Notes under the pieces: model-generated
Database searches by the model: none
Told to the model about the DNA's origin: nothing
Seen by the model: only the letters and a program-made list of their open reading frames with translations
Shown: in pieces, positions 44,252 through 53,102 of the stretch
How the letters are laid out: each line of letters starts with the position of its first letter
Position numbering within the stretch: the first letter of the stretch is position 1
Position numbers and translations under genes: made by a program
Assembly (NCBI GenBank): GCA_945898015.1
Contig: CAMDGM010000001.1
Location: forward strand, 62,001-126,000
Direction of reading: 5' to 3'
Length of the DNA stretch: 64,000 nt
Origin: PVC group bacterium
GTDB taxonomy: Bacteria > Verrucomicrobiota > Kiritimatiellia > CAIKKV01

Positions 44252-44902
44252 CTAGAAGCTGAATCCGAGTTTCACGCCCAGGATGTTGGAATCGGTCCAC
44301 ACATTGCTCTTGAGCGTCGACCGGACCATGTAATACAGCTCGGCCTTCAGCCAGGCGCGGGGCTCAAAGCCGAATCCGGCAGACGCGCGGTTTTCATTGA
44401 AAAGCTGCTCGTCGCCAGAATAGTACAATTCGTCATCCACGAAAGGTTTGAGCTTCCATTCCGTCAAGCCCTTGGCCAGCTGCAGGCGAAGCCGGTCGCG
44501 ATACCGCCATTCGTCGGACGCCGCCTCCCGGATCCGGTATTCAAACCGGCTCCGGTTGCTGAGCTGCAGCGGACCCGAGTCCCCCTTGAGGGTGACGGTG
44601 ACCTTGGGCACCTGCTCGTCGAGCCAATCCCCGTTTTTCTTCTGGCGAATGATCTCGTAGCTGGCCCCGACATCCAGCCAAGACTGCGCTTTCCACGTCA
44701 CCCCGGGCTCGGCGACTTCATAAAAATAATCGCTCATGCTGTCGCCCCACCGCGCACCGGTTTCGACACCCAGTCGGACGCTTGGCGCCACCTGAGCATC
44801 GGCCCCGAGCACCGTCCAGAGTTGCGAATCGCCCTCCCGATACGCCTGTGATTGCAAAACCCCCGCCAACACCGCCCCAATTACCATCAGACTTCTCTTC
44901 AT
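44252..44902 (-). CDS. DUF2490-like outer membrane beta-barrel protein
   Basis: A 216-residue protein with signal peptide MKRSLMVIGAVLAGVLQSQA. The mature part is a series of alternating beta strands (LQLSNRSRFEYRIREAASDE, WRYRDRLRLQLAKGL, LKPFVDDELYY, RASAGFGFEPRAWLKAELYY) ending in phenylalanine, as outer membrane barrels do. The pattern matches DUF2490. Function unknown. AAAGGAA precedes the start and a good promoter lies about 90 nt upstream. Confidence 0.82.
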   Translation of the reverse strand: MKRSLMVIGAVLAGVLQSQAYREGDSQLWTVLGADAQVAPSVRLGVETGARWGDSMSDYFYEVAEPGVTWKAQSWLDVGASYEIIRQKKNGDWLDEQVPKVTVTLKGDSGPLQLSNRSRFEYRIREAASDEWRYRDRLRLQLAKGLTEWKLKPFVDDELYYSGDEQLFNENRASAGFGFEPRAWLKAELYYMVRSTLKSNVWTDSNILGVKLGFSF

Positions 44903-44989
44903 CGTGCATTCCTTTCTTCGTTCTAGAAGCGCCGCGCCCGAGGCAACGGTTCACCCAGCTTAATCAATACAATCCCTATCTGTTTAGTA

Positions 44990-45018
44990 GATATAGACTT
45001 TATTTGGCGAATTGGCAA
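44990..45018 (-). promoter_or_regulatory. Sigma-70-like promoter of the DUF2490-like gene
   Basis: On the minus strand TTGCCA (5/6) and TATATC (4/6) are separated by 17 nt in an AT-rich patch within the 192-base gap between the DUF2490-like gene and the next gene. Predicted leader is roughly 80 nt. Confidence 0.5.
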
Positions 45019-45094
45019 CATTTATTGCTGGCATAACCGCCAAGACTCCATCATCGCCCACAAGACCGGACCGCCAATCTCAAGGCCCATCCCA

Positions 45095-45805
45095 TCAAGG
45101 CGCAATAATCGTCACAACAGCCCCATCCAGAAACGCTTTGGCCGCGTATCCGACCGGAAGGCCATACGCTTGCGCCGCAAGTACGGGCGTCAACGGCGCC
45201 GGCTCCCCAATCGGAATGCCCCACCACTTGTTAAGAGGAACGGTCCCAATCACCACTCCAAAACTACTGCCCACCGAACGATATGAAACACTGATCTTTC
45301 CCGTGCCCGTGCTATACAGCAAGGTTAGAATATACCGGGCATACCCTCGGGGAATGACAAACGACCGGTAATTTGATCCAACCCCCTGCCCCTCCGCAAC
45401 CACAGAAAGTCCAGTTGCTGTCCGGGCCAGGTAGACCAAGCAGCTTTTGGTTGGATTAAGAAAACGATCCCGAAACCCAAGCCCTATTTCTAGAAGATTC
45501 GATGGGCCCGTAGACAACAAGGACCCAGCATTCACCACCGCCTCAAAAACAAGAACATCACCAGCCAATAAACGATAGCCATACTTACTGGTCCATTGCG
45601 CCATTCCTATCCCGCTCGGGCAGGAAAAACATAACCGCCCGTTCTGCTCCAAAAAAAGACCATCATAAAACCGGCTTGCCTTCCAGACGGCAGTATTTCG
45701 CACGCCATCGTTAAAATCATCCTGCAACACGACTTGGGCCACCTGCCCCCGAGCAACCTCCGCCACCAGAATGAACAACCCGACAATTCGTACCACACGA
45801 TTCAT
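45095..45805 (-). CDS. Secreted protein of unknown function, possible ConA/LamG-like fold
   Basis: A 236-residue protein with signal peptide MNRVVRIVGLFILVAEVARG. The mature sequence opens LQDDFNDGVRNTAVWK, a pattern often seen at the start of laminin-G/concanavalin-like beta-sandwich domains, and continues as short beta strands. Two cysteines (RLCFSCPSG) could form a disulfide. I do not recognise a specific family. Start 45805 has GGAGG 5 nt upstream, against the track start at 45844. It has its own strong promoter and is divergent from the 73-aa gene. Confidence 0.75.
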   Translation of the reverse strand: MNRVVRIVGLFILVAEVARGQVAQVVLQDDFNDGVRNTAVWKASRFYDGLFLEQNGRLCFSCPSGIGMAQWTSKYGYRLLAGDVLVFEAVVNAGSLLSTGPSNLLEIGLGFRDRFLNPTKSCLVYLARTATGLSVVAEGQGVGSNYRSFVIPRGYARYILTLLYSTGTGKISVSYRSVGSSFGVVIGTVPLNKWWGIPIGEPAPLTPVLAAQAYGLPVGYAAKAFLDGAVVTIIAP

Positions 45806-45859
45806 AAGTCCTCCGGAATATACAAGGCCTTCTCTTATATTCAATCCCCGACATTATTT

Positions 45860-45888
45860 ATTATGGCCAACGCCCCGTTTGTTGTCAA
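45860..45888 (-). promoter_or_regulatory. Strong sigma-70-like promoter of the secreted protein gene
   Basis: On the minus strand TTGACA (6/6) and CATAAT (5/6) are separated by exactly 17 nt. This is the best sigma-70 match in the window. Predicted leader about 45 nt, with GGAGGACTT before ATG 45805. Confidence 0.65.
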
Positions 45889-45892
45889 CCGT

Positions 45893-45916
45893 GTCATCCA
45901 ACGGGTCATCCAACGG
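45893..45916. repeat. Two tandem 12-bp direct repeats between divergent promoters
   Basis: GTCATCCAACGG occurs twice without spacing. The pair lies between the -35 hexamer of the leftward promoter and that of the rightward promoter, where a shared regulator could bind. Confidence 0.6.
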
Positions 45917-45925
45917 GTTCCAGCC

Positions 45926-45954
45926 TTGTATTCGCGTCCCTTTCAACGCATAAT
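45926..45954 (+). promoter_or_regulatory. Candidate promoter of the 73-aa gene
   Basis: TTGTAT (3/6) and CATAAT (5/6) are separated by 17 nt on the plus strand. The -10 element overlaps the left arm of the TAATGTG inverted repeat. Leader about 22 nt including GGGAGGT. Confidence 0.5.
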
Positions 45955-45967
45955 GTGCGCCACATTA
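45951..45967. promoter_or_regulatory. Perfect inverted repeat overlapping -10 and start site, operator candidate
   Basis: TAATGTG-CGC-CACATTA is a perfect 7-bp inverted repeat with a 3-nt centre. It spans the -10 hexamer and predicted start of the rightward promoter, the classic position for a dimeric repressor site. Confidence 0.55.
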
Positions 45968-45983
45968 CCGGGAGGTATTAATT

Positions 45984-46205
45984 ATGGGAAAGCTGAATAT
46001 CGAACTCTGCCCCGAAACTGGAATATGCTCCATTATGAAAGGCGATGGCACCAAAATTGACCTGATGCCCGACGAGGTGGGCGATATGAGAAAAAACCTG
46101 ACCGACCCCAAGGCCATCAAGCGCGCGCTCGAGGAAGTGGACCCCGCCTTTGCCAGGTCTCTGGACGATCAGGAAATCAATCAATTATCCAAAGATCTGA
46201 AATAA
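45984..46205 (+). CDS. Small hypothetical protein (73 aa)
   Basis: MGKLNIELCPETGICSIMKG starts a 73-residue acidic/basic mixed protein without signal peptide or membrane segment. GGGAGGT precedes the start at good spacing, and a promoter and operator-like repeat lie upstream, so it is very likely translated. Two cysteines near the N-terminus (CPETGIC, C-x5-C) and the helix-rich C-terminal half (RALEEVDPAFARSLDDQEI) suggest a compact domain. No family recognised. It ends 46 nt from the convergent FHA-protein gene. Confidence 0.75.
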   Translation: MGKLNIELCPETGICSIMKGDGTKIDLMPDEVGDMRKNLTDPKAIKRALEEVDPAFARSLDDQEINQLSKDLK

Positions 46206-46251
46206 CCCCTCGGAGAGACTCCCTGTCCCGCCTGGACGGGGCGCGCCTTCA

Positions 46252-47016
46252 TCACGGCCGCAGTTCGGTTATTTGCCGTGACAATCGGGCCACACAACCC
46301 GTTTCGACCCAATTACGGAGCGGATCGTCCGCCCGCATGGATAGAGCCACTTTTGTCCAGGCGTCTTTCGCTTCATCCAGTCGGAGCGATTCCTCCAAGC
46401 GTCGGGGGCCCTCAAATAACCGGGCATACCGCTGGCATTCCCGCTCCATGGCGGAAACGCCCTCATTCTGCCGCTCTCGCTGGCGAGTTTCCTGAAGCAG
46501 CCGAATCGCATCTTCCAGCTCTCCGCTGCATCGGGCTTCCCACGCCCGCTCCACACTTCGCCCGACCGTTTCCGGCATGCGTCCGCCATTCCTATTGCTC
46601 CAGGCCACCGTTCCCGCCGCAACCACCAGCAACAACACGCCCACGCAGGCCCAGCGCCGCCAAACAGGCAACAACTTCAACCCGACACCCCGGCCAACCC
46701 CCGGCTTGCGGAATACAAGCGTCGTTCGCCCCAACGTCACCGGTTCTCCAAGCGCTAAAGACAAGGCGGCCATACGCTTGCCGCCGATTATCAAGCCAGC
46801 CTTGCTGCAATAACCGGGCCAATCTTCCAGCACAATCCGCTCCCCCTCCAACCGCCCAACGGCATGACGCCTAGACACGCTAAGGTCATCCATTAGCGCG
46901 CAGGCCACGTCGTCCGGTTCGGTCGATCGCCCAATCGAAAAACCGGCGCCAGGAACACTAAATGACTTGCCTCGGCCCGGCCCCTTAACCACGTCAATCT
47001 GCACCATGACTTCCAT
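46252..47016 (-). CDS. FHA domain membrane protein of the tad locus
   Basis: A 254-residue protein. Residues 1-105 form a forkhead-associated domain with FSIGRSTEPDD and LSVSRRHAVGRLEG (the GR and SxxH motifs), which binds phosphothreonine peptides. A single membrane segment (WACVGVLLLVVAAGTVAW, about 120-140) is followed by an arginine/glutamate-rich, probably periplasmic helical tail. Start 47016 follows AAAGGAG; the track start is rejected. It is the last gene of the tad run, 23 nt after tadC. FHA proteins are known in some secretion systems as phospho-dependent regulators; that role here is inference. Confidence 0.85.
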   Translation of the reverse strand: MEVMVQIDVVKGPGRGKSFSVPGAGFSIGRSTEPDDVACALMDDLSVSRRHAVGRLEGERIVLEDWPGYCSKAGLIIGGKRMAALSLALGEPVTLGRTTLVFRKPGVGRGVGLKLLPVWRRWACVGVLLLVVAAGTVAWSNRNGGRMPETVGRSVERAWEARCSGELEDAIRLLQETRQRERQNEGVSAMERECQRYARLFEGPRRLEESLRLDEAKDAWTKVALSMRADDPLRNWVETGCVARLSRQITELRP

Positions 47017-47039
47017 CGGAATGCTCCTTTTGCTCGTCT

Positions 47040-47918
47040 CTACATTTCTCCAACGCCGGCCAAATAAACCTTCGCCTGACTGACTAACAGCGGAATGAAC
47101 ACCAAACAGGCAAAAGCCGGCACCATAAGCAATAACAGGGGCAATAAAATTTTCTGCTGCGCCTGCGCACCCGACCGCTCCGCCTTCTCCATCCGCTCTA
47201 GCCTCATTTTTTCCGCCTGGGCGGCTAGCACATGCGCCACGCCCGCGCCCAGGTCCAGCCCTTGGCAAAGGATCGCCACAAAACTAGTCATCTCTGCCAT
47301 CCGAATCCTCCGAGCCATCTCTTGCAAAGAGCCCGACAAGGAGCGCCCCAAGGCCATATCACGACGCGTCAGCTGAAGCTCTTCCTTCAGAGGGCCTCCC
47401 CCGACTTTTTGAAGAATACGATCAATTGCAGAACCGAATTCCAGCCCAGCCATGGTACAAAGCGCAAGAAGGTCCACCACATACGGCATGGACCGCCGGA
47501 TTTTCGCATGGCGTTCCTGAATAGCACCCATAACCCACAGGTCAGGGAAGCCCAGCCCCAGCAGGACTAGCACGGCGTGCAACCAAAAACCAAAGGGCAT
47601 GCCAGCCAAAAACAGGAATGTGGCTAGGACAAACCGAAGCGACATATATTCATCAGGCCGAATCACATGCCCAAAACCGGCTGCCGTCAAACTGCCCTGG
47701 ATCCAGCGCCCCCAGGCAGGAAGCCAGGCAAGTATCCGGCGTGAGGCAGGAGCAAACAGAACAAACGCCGGCCGAAGGCCTAAAAAGATCGCAGGCTGTT
47801 CAGCCAAACCCTTTCGCTCCTCGGGCTCGGCGGAGATGGCCGTCATCACGCAAAAGGCGATCGCGCCCGTCGCCACGGTCACGCACAACACCGATAATTC
47901 GAAAAACACATTTTGCAT
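47040..47918 (-). CDS. tadC: Type II secretion F domain protein TadC
   Basis: A 292-residue inner-membrane protein with N-terminal, central and C-terminal hydrophobic segments. The T2SSF domain is seen in RSMPYVVDLLALCTMAGLEF, LKEELQLTRRDMALGRSLSG and MTSFVAILCQGLDLGAGVAH, with two C-terminal helices (LLLLMVPAFACLVFIPLLV). TadC and TadB form the platform on which the CpaF ATPase drives Flp pilin polymerisation. It follows tadB by 13 nt. Confidence 0.93.
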   Translation of the reverse strand: MQNVFFELSVLCVTVATGAIAFCVMTAISAEPEERKGLAEQPAIFLGLRPAFVLFAPASRRILAWLPAWGRWIQGSLTAAGFGHVIRPDEYMSLRFVLATFLFLAGMPFGFWLHAVLVLLGLGFPDLWVMGAIQERHAKIRRSMPYVVDLLALCTMAGLEFGSAIDRILQKVGGGPLKEELQLTRRDMALGRSLSGSLQEMARRIRMAEMTSFVAILCQGLDLGAGVAHVLAAQAEKMRLERMEKAERSGAQAQQKILLPLLLLMVPAFACLVFIPLLVSQAKVYLAGVGEM

Positions 47919-47931
47919 AGCAATCCTCCTG

Positions 47932-48768
47932 TTACACTTTCACCGTTGCCATACTGCGGATCACCAGCAACGCCAGTCCGTTGAATACCGTGCCAACAAC
48001 CAGCAACCCCTTCCCCCACACCGTTGAAAACACACCCCGAACTCCGGCGGGGTCCAGACATAACCACCCAATCAATAACAGATACGGAAGGGCCGCCAAG
48101 GTATACCCCTGAAAACGGGCTTCCGACGTCATCGTCTGCACGCGATCTTCTACCCGCTCACGTTCGCGGATCATCTTGACCAACCCATCGAGAATGCGGG
48201 TCAAATCTCCACCCGTCTGGCGCCCAACCTGGACGGCCGTGACAAAAATCCGCACGCTTTCACCCTCCATGCGGGCAACAAGTCGCTCCAGCCCCTCATC
48301 TAATGACATGCCTAGATCCCGGTCCCTCACAACCCGAGCAAATTCCTGGCTAGCCGGGGCGGGCATCTCCCGCGCCACGATGTCCACCGCCTGGCTCAGG
48401 TTAAACCCGGCCCGCAACGAATTAGCCATCATGAGCAGCACATCCATGAACTGCTGATGAAATCGCCGGCAACGCCAGGATTGATAACCGGAAAGAGCCC
48501 AGCCCGGAACCATCAAGCCTGCACCCATAGCCAGCGTCGCCAGCAGCAGACTGCCCGTGAGTCCATACGCCCCACATCCTGCCAGCGAAGAGACAAGCCC
48601 TATTCCCGCCAGAACCACCCGCGTACCCAACGTCACGCGCTCGCGGCCAAACCCTTCCGCGACCGTCGCCGCCGTTTCGCGCACATATTGCCACGCGGCG
48701 GGCACGAGCACCCAGGCGGCGGCAAAAGCCGCGGACCAAACACCTAAATCCCAAATAGTGAATTTCAT
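47932..48768 (-). CDS. tadB: Type II secretion F domain protein TadB
   Basis: A 278-residue inner-membrane protein. FMDVLLMMANSLRAGFNLSQ and MEGESVRIFVTAVQVGRQTG plus LVKMIRERERVEDRVQTMTS are typical TadB/T2SSF motifs, with membrane helices before and after. ATG 48768 follows GAGGAAG at good spacing, preferred to the track start at 48804. Forms the pilus assembly platform with TadC. Confidence 0.93.
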   Translation of the reverse strand: MKFTIWDLGVWSAAFAAAWVLVPAAWQYVRETAATVAEGFGRERVTLGTRVVLAGIGLVSSLAGCGAYGLTGSLLLATLAMGAGLMVPGWALSGYQSWRCRRFHQQFMDVLLMMANSLRAGFNLSQAVDIVAREMPAPASQEFARVVRDRDLGMSLDEGLERLVARMEGESVRIFVTAVQVGRQTGGDLTRILDGLVKMIRERERVEDRVQTMTSEARFQGYTLAALPYLLLIGWLCLDPAGVRGVFSTVWGKGLLVVGTVFNGLALLVIRSMATVKV

Positions 48769-48788
48769 CCGTACTTCCTCCGGTACTG

Positions 48789-50210
48789 TTACAAGCTCGG
48801 CCACTCATACGGGGATGGCCAATCGAAGGGAAACCATGAAAACAAATCCATGCCTTCCCAATCATCCAAGCCTGTCAAAGCCTTTATCACCTCGGAAAAA
48901 CAAAGTGGAAACTCGAGCGTATTGGCCCCCACACGTGTTTCCGGGAAAGCGCCGCGTGACCCAAGCAAGTTCTGAACACACACCTTTACGTCCGTTTTCT
49001 CGCCTCCGCTGTTCGGGGCTCGAATAAGCCGACTAAGAAACGCCAACCCTTTGTCCAAACCCTCTTTCATCTTTTCACCTGAAGCCTGAAGGGGTTTCAT
49101 CACCTGCTCCTCGAACTTTCGGACCGCGTCTTGTCCCAACTTCCGCACGACGCCAAAACCAGACTCATGGAGCTTACGCAAGGCCTGAACACCTAACTGA
49201 GTCAGCGCAGGCAAAGGATTTTCCTGGAACGCTTTCATCCAGGCCAATAACTGGGTCAAGTCCGTGAAATTCAACTGCTTCATCAATTCTTCTGCATCCA
49301 TTTCAAACTCCACCGCCATTCCGCCACCAAACCCAAGCGATGCCCCCAAACTCGCCATAAAGGAAACCTTGCCGTTCCATCCAAGCGTTGCCACCGCCTT
49401 GCCTTCGGCAAGGGCGCCCGCATACCCCGAAGCAATGAGATTCACATTTGTTTTCACCCCAAACATATGAGCTTCAAAGTTTAACTTGGCTTCGCCCTTC
49501 ACATAAATGCCGGCTGACCCTTCAGCAGCAAACGTAATCCCCTTTTCATCCACATACGCCCCGAAACGGCCCTTGGCAATCGCCGATGCTTCGAGTCGGA
49601 GGCTCCCTTTCAGACCTCCTCCCATGGCCTTATCCCCGAAGTCCAACTTGGGCGTTGATGCTTTCAATTCCGTTTCCAGCCCAATCTGCCCCTTTGCCTC
49701 AAGCCCATTGTCGCCCCAATTAACAACCCCATCCGCTCCCGCGCGGGCGTTCACCGTTGCCGTACCAAGGCTCCCCTTTATTGTTTTGCGATACTCAGGG
49801 CCAATCTCCCCTTCCCAGAGCGCTTCGCCATTCACCAACTTCGTTGCACCCAAAACCCGGCTTGAAGGCGTATTTCCCGTCTTAATCTCGGCCATCTTCT
49901 TCTTGTCAACCGCCCACCCCGCTTCGCCGTTCCACGTGGTTTCGTCCAATTCGTCATGCCAGTCCGAAACACGAGTTTTTGTTTGTACTCCGGTCTTCAG
50001 CGTCTCCCACCGGCCATTCCCTTGGACGGCACGGGTTTGGGTCTCGTGAATTTCGGTTTTCACCCGGACAGACGGCTCGGTTTGACGTACGGTCGTCTTG
50101 TCAACGACACGTGTGTTAACTTGAGGTGCGGCGTCCACGCTCAGCCCGAACATAACCGCCATGATTCCGATCCAGCGCCAACTGTTTAAATACGTTGGTG
50201 AGTGCGTCAT
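48789..50210 (-). CDS. Large secreted protein of unknown function inside the tad locus
   Basis: A 473-residue protein with an N-terminal signal-like segment (WRWIGIMAVMFGLSVDA). Residues about 150-310 are a glycine/alanine-rich, alternating stretch with motifs such as GGGLKGSLRLEASAIAKGRF and GSAGIYVKGEAKLNFEAH, predicting amphipathic beta structure; then come a helical region (LGQDAVRKFEEQVMKPL) and a tail with two cysteines and a Trp/Pro-rich end (FPFDWPSPYEWPSL). I do not recognise it. AAAGGAG precedes the start. It lies between the TPR lipoprotein and tadB, so it is probably exported with, or attached to, the Flp apparatus. Confidence 0.75.
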   Translation of the reverse strand: MTHSPTYLNSWRWIGIMAVMFGLSVDAAPQVNTRVVDKTTVRQTEPSVRVKTEIHETQTRAVQGNGRWETLKTGVQTKTRVSDWHDELDETTWNGEAGWAVDKKKMAEIKTGNTPSSRVLGATKLVNGEALWEGEIGPEYRKTIKGSLGTATVNARAGADGVVNWGDNGLEAKGQIGLETELKASTPKLDFGDKAMGGGLKGSLRLEASAIAKGRFGAYVDEKGITFAAEGSAGIYVKGEAKLNFEAHMFGVKTNVNLIASGYAGALAEGKAVATLGWNGKVSFMASLGASLGFGGGMAVEFEMDAEELMKQLNFTDLTQLLAWMKAFQENPLPALTQLGVQALRKLHESGFGVVRKLGQDAVRKFEEQVMKPLQASGEKMKEGLDKGLAFLSRLIRAPNSGGEKTDVKVCVQNLLGSRGAFPETRVGANTLEFPLCFSEVIKALTGLDDWEGMDLFSWFPFDWPSPYEWPSL

Positions 50211-50234
50211 AATTGAAACTCCTTTTCTCCGGTG

Positions 50235-51575
50235 TTATTGCTTGCCGTTCCATCCGGGATCTTTCCCCTGTCCAATAAGAATGAGGTCATCCATAAACTT
50301 GACAGCTTGAGCGGCCAAGCTGCTGTGGCCATCCGCCACGGTCGCCATCAGGTGAATTCCCCGATCATAGTCAGCCTGGCTTAACACCAAAAACCGGCCG
50401 AGGTTGTATTGTGCATCTGGAAAATAGGGATCGGCGGCCAGCGCCTTGGAAAAGGCATCCAGCGCCCCGTCCGCGTCCCCACGATGAACGGCGATTACCC
50501 CTAAATCATTCCACGCCCGGGCATACCCTGGTTTCAATTCAACACAATGACGGAACGCGGATTCGGCACGAACAACATCTCCTGTCTTGTCGTAACACAA
50601 GCCGAGGACATACCAGTTTTCAGCAACACCAGGGAATCGGACGGTGCTGGACTCCGCTTGGGCCGTGGCCTCCGACACTCGCCCCTGTTCAATCAGGACA
50701 GAGGCAAGATCATTGCAAACCGCCGGATCAGCGGGATAACGCTTAGCCAACGCTTTCAAAATATCCTCGGCCTCATGCCACCGGCCTCGTCGTCCCTCAA
50801 GTCGCGCCATCTGCAGTTGGGCCTCCGGAAAATCAGGATTTTCGCTCAACATCTCCTGCAGCACTTTTTCGGCCTGATCCAGAACCCCCTCCCGAACATA
50901 GTGGGTTGCGAGCATGAGCTTGTTTCCGGGCGTATTCCCGGAAACCTCAATTAACGCCTTCCAAACGCTTTCCTGCTTCTCCGGCATGCCGGCTTGATCA
51001 TACAAACGTGCCAGCAAAAACAGCGTCTCGGGATCGCCCGAATTCAATTTCAGGCTGACAATCAGGTATTCCGCCGCCAGTCTTAACTCGCCCACCTCCA
51101 GAAGCAACCGGGCCAGGTTGTTTAGCGGCATGGCAAGCAAAGGATTTTCCCGGACAGCCCTCTCAAAAGACTTCTGTGCTTCAGGAATTCGCCCCTGCTT
51201 GAGCAAGACCGCCCCGAGATTATTCCACCCCAGCGCGTTTTCAGAATCCCAGTCCACGGCCTGACGATAATAGAACTCCGCTCGCCCAAGGTTATTCCGC
51301 ATCAAGTACAAATTGCCGGCGTTATTGGCAGCGCCGCTGAATATTCGGCGATCATCCAGTATCGCGTTAGTCCTCGCGCCTGCCAACACCTTCTGGAATG
51401 ACGACAGCGCCTCTTCCAGATTGCCCGCCTCCTGCAATGAAACCGCTTGATTATACGCCTCTGCTGCCCTCATGCTTTTCTCCGGTGCCGCCCCATTTTT
51501 GTTTTCATTTTCTACCTGTGCCTGACAGGCTCCCAAAACCGCCGCCCAAACTCCGATCCACATCATCCTCTTCAT
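50235..51575 (-). CDS. TPR-repeat lipoprotein of the tad locus (TadD-like)
   Basis: A 446-residue protein. MKRMMWIGVWAAVLGACQAQ ends in a probable lipobox (LGAC). About ten tetratricopeptide repeats follow, for example ALGWNNLGAVLLKQGRIPEA and ARAWNDLGVIAVHRGDADGA. TadD-like TPR lipoproteins accompany Flp pili and help secretin assembly. Start 51575 has GGAGGAAGC just upstream. The 72-base gap before it is the largest inside the tad run downstream of the pilin. Confidence 0.88.
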   Translation of the reverse strand: MKRMMWIGVWAAVLGACQAQVENENKNGAAPEKSMRAAEAYNQAVSLQEAGNLEEALSSFQKVLAGARTNAILDDRRIFSGAANNAGNLYLMRNNLGRAEFYYRQAVDWDSENALGWNNLGAVLLKQGRIPEAQKSFERAVRENPLLAMPLNNLARLLLEVGELRLAAEYLIVSLKLNSGDPETLFLLARLYDQAGMPEKQESVWKALIEVSGNTPGNKLMLATHYVREGVLDQAEKVLQEMLSENPDFPEAQLQMARLEGRRGRWHEAEDILKALAKRYPADPAVCNDLASVLIEQGRVSEATAQAESSTVRFPGVAENWYVLGLCYDKTGDVVRAESAFRHCVELKPGYARAWNDLGVIAVHRGDADGALDAFSKALAADPYFPDAQYNLGRFLVLSQADYDRGIHLMATVADGHSSLAAQAVKFMDDLILIGQGKDPGWNGKQ

Positions 51576-51647
51576 GCTTCCTCCTTTTTTCCGGTCGTCT
51601 TCAAACGGGTTCGGTCGCACCCGCGGCCAATACCCAAGCCAGACTGG

Positions 51648-53102
51648 TTATCCCACCTGTCCCCGTGTTGGCTCATCATTTTCACCCCGATGCACGACCG
51701 GGGCCATGCCGGATGAAACGCCTTCCCGAAACATACTTTCATCGACATCAAAGCCGACCGCGCGCAAACGATCAGCAAAAGTCGGCACATGCCCGGTCGC
51801 GCGAAAGACACCCGTCACCCTTCCATGGGCCGCCACGCCCGTCTGCTCATAAACAAAAATGTCCCGAATGCTAATTTCGCCATCGTCGATTCCCAGCACT
51901 TCGGAAATCCGCTCGATTTTGCGGGACCCATCGCTAAGCCGAGCGATCTGCACAACCAATTGAACGGCTGAGGCGATGTTTCTCCGGATCACAACCACCG
52001 GCATCTCCACCGCCATCATCACCAACCCCTCCAGGCGTGCCAACATGTCCCGAGGTGAATTCGCGTGCAAGGTTGTCATCGACCCTTCATGCCCCGTATT
52101 CATGGCTTGAAGCATGTCAAACGCTTCTGACCCTCGGCATTCGCCAACGATAATTCGATCCGGCCGCATTCGGAGGGCGTTTCGCACCAAATCGCGGATA
52201 GTCACTTCGCCCCGCCCTTCCACATTCGCGCGACGCGCTTCGAGCCGGACCAAATTAAGGTGCGTCAATCGAAGTTCTGCCGAGTCTTCAATCGTGATCA
52301 CACGCTCATTGCCTGAAACCGACTGGGAAAGCACATTCAATAGCGTTGTCTTCCCCGTTCCGGTGCCCCCTGAAACAATCACATTTCGTCTTCCGCGGAC
52401 GCATAGGTCCAAAAATCTCATCATGCCAGACGTACAGGAACCGCCCGAAACCAGCTCCGAAGAGCCCATTCCCCGATGGGCGAATTTGCGAATCGTGATA
52501 GTCGGCCCGTCCACCGCCAGGGGCGGCAAAATAATATGAACTCGCGATCCATCACGTTCCAATCGGGCATCCACATACGGCATGCTCTCGTCCACCCGCC
52601 GGCCGATCGGCGCGACAATGCGATCAATGATGCTGGCCAGTTGTTTTGACGTGCCAAAACGTCGATCGGTTAATTCCATCCGTCCATGTCGGGCCACAAA
52701 GATGCGCTCGGGCCCATTGACCATGATCTCTTCCACACTGTCATCTTTCAGCAGATCCTCCAGCGGACCCAGCTCCAGCGCTTCATCAAGCACTTCCTTG
52801 ACCAGCATTTCTCGCTCGTGAGATGACAATGCCTCGTTAAGCCGGTCCAGTTCGAAACGGATGATGTCCTCTGTGCGACTGCGCAAGGCCACCATTCGCA
52901 TGCCTCCTTCCAGCACATCCAAGTTCATCCGTCGTAATTCCTCGTTTTCTTGGACCCGCACCAATAGTCGCGCCTTGATTTCCCGGAACCGATTTTTCCG
53001 GGTCTTCTCGCGCTCCTCAATCACCTCGATCACCGAGGGTCGCGCCGCACTCCGTATACGCCCCCCGTCCGCCCGCATGATGTCCTGCATGTCTTTCATC
53101 AT
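51648..53102 (-). CDS. cpaF: Tad pilus assembly ATPase CpaF/TadA
   Basis: A 484-residue secretion ATPase. VIVSGGTGTGKTTLLNVLSQ is the Walker A motif, ERVITIEDSAELRL the Asp box, PDRIIVGECRGSEAFDMLQA the Walker B region and GHEGSMTTLHANSPRDML the His box. The N-terminal 100 residues are charged helices typical of CpaF. It powers pilin extrusion and possibly retraction at the inner membrane. Coupled to the secretin gene by ATGA. Confidence 0.96.
   Translation of the reverse strand: MMKDMQDIMRADGGRIRSAARPSVIEVIEEREKTRKNRFREIKARLLVRVQENEELRRMNLDVLEGGMRMVALRSRTEDIIRFELDRLNEALSSHEREMLVKEVLDEALELGPLEDLLKDDSVEEIMVNGPERIFVARHGRMELTDRRFGTSKQLASIIDRIVAPIGRRVDESMPYVDARLERDGSRVHIILPPLAVDGPTITIRKFAHRGMGSSELVSGGSCTSGMMRFLDLCVRGRRNVIVSGGTGTGKTTLLNVLSQSVSGNERVITIEDSAELRLTHLNLVRLEARRANVEGRGEVTIRDLVRNALRMRPDRIIVGECRGSEAFDMLQAMNTGHEGSMTTLHANSPRDMLARLEGLVMMAVEMPVVVIRRNIASAVQLVVQIARLSDGSRKIERISEVLGIDDGEISIRDIFVYEQTGVAAHGRVTGVFRATGHVPTFADRLRAVGFDVDESMFREGVSSGMAPVVHRGENDEPTRGQVG

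Noticed and set aside
45013-45029. Sigma-54-like TGGCAACATTTATTGCT
   Set aside because: GG and GC are 11 nt apart instead of 10, and no plus-strand gene follows.
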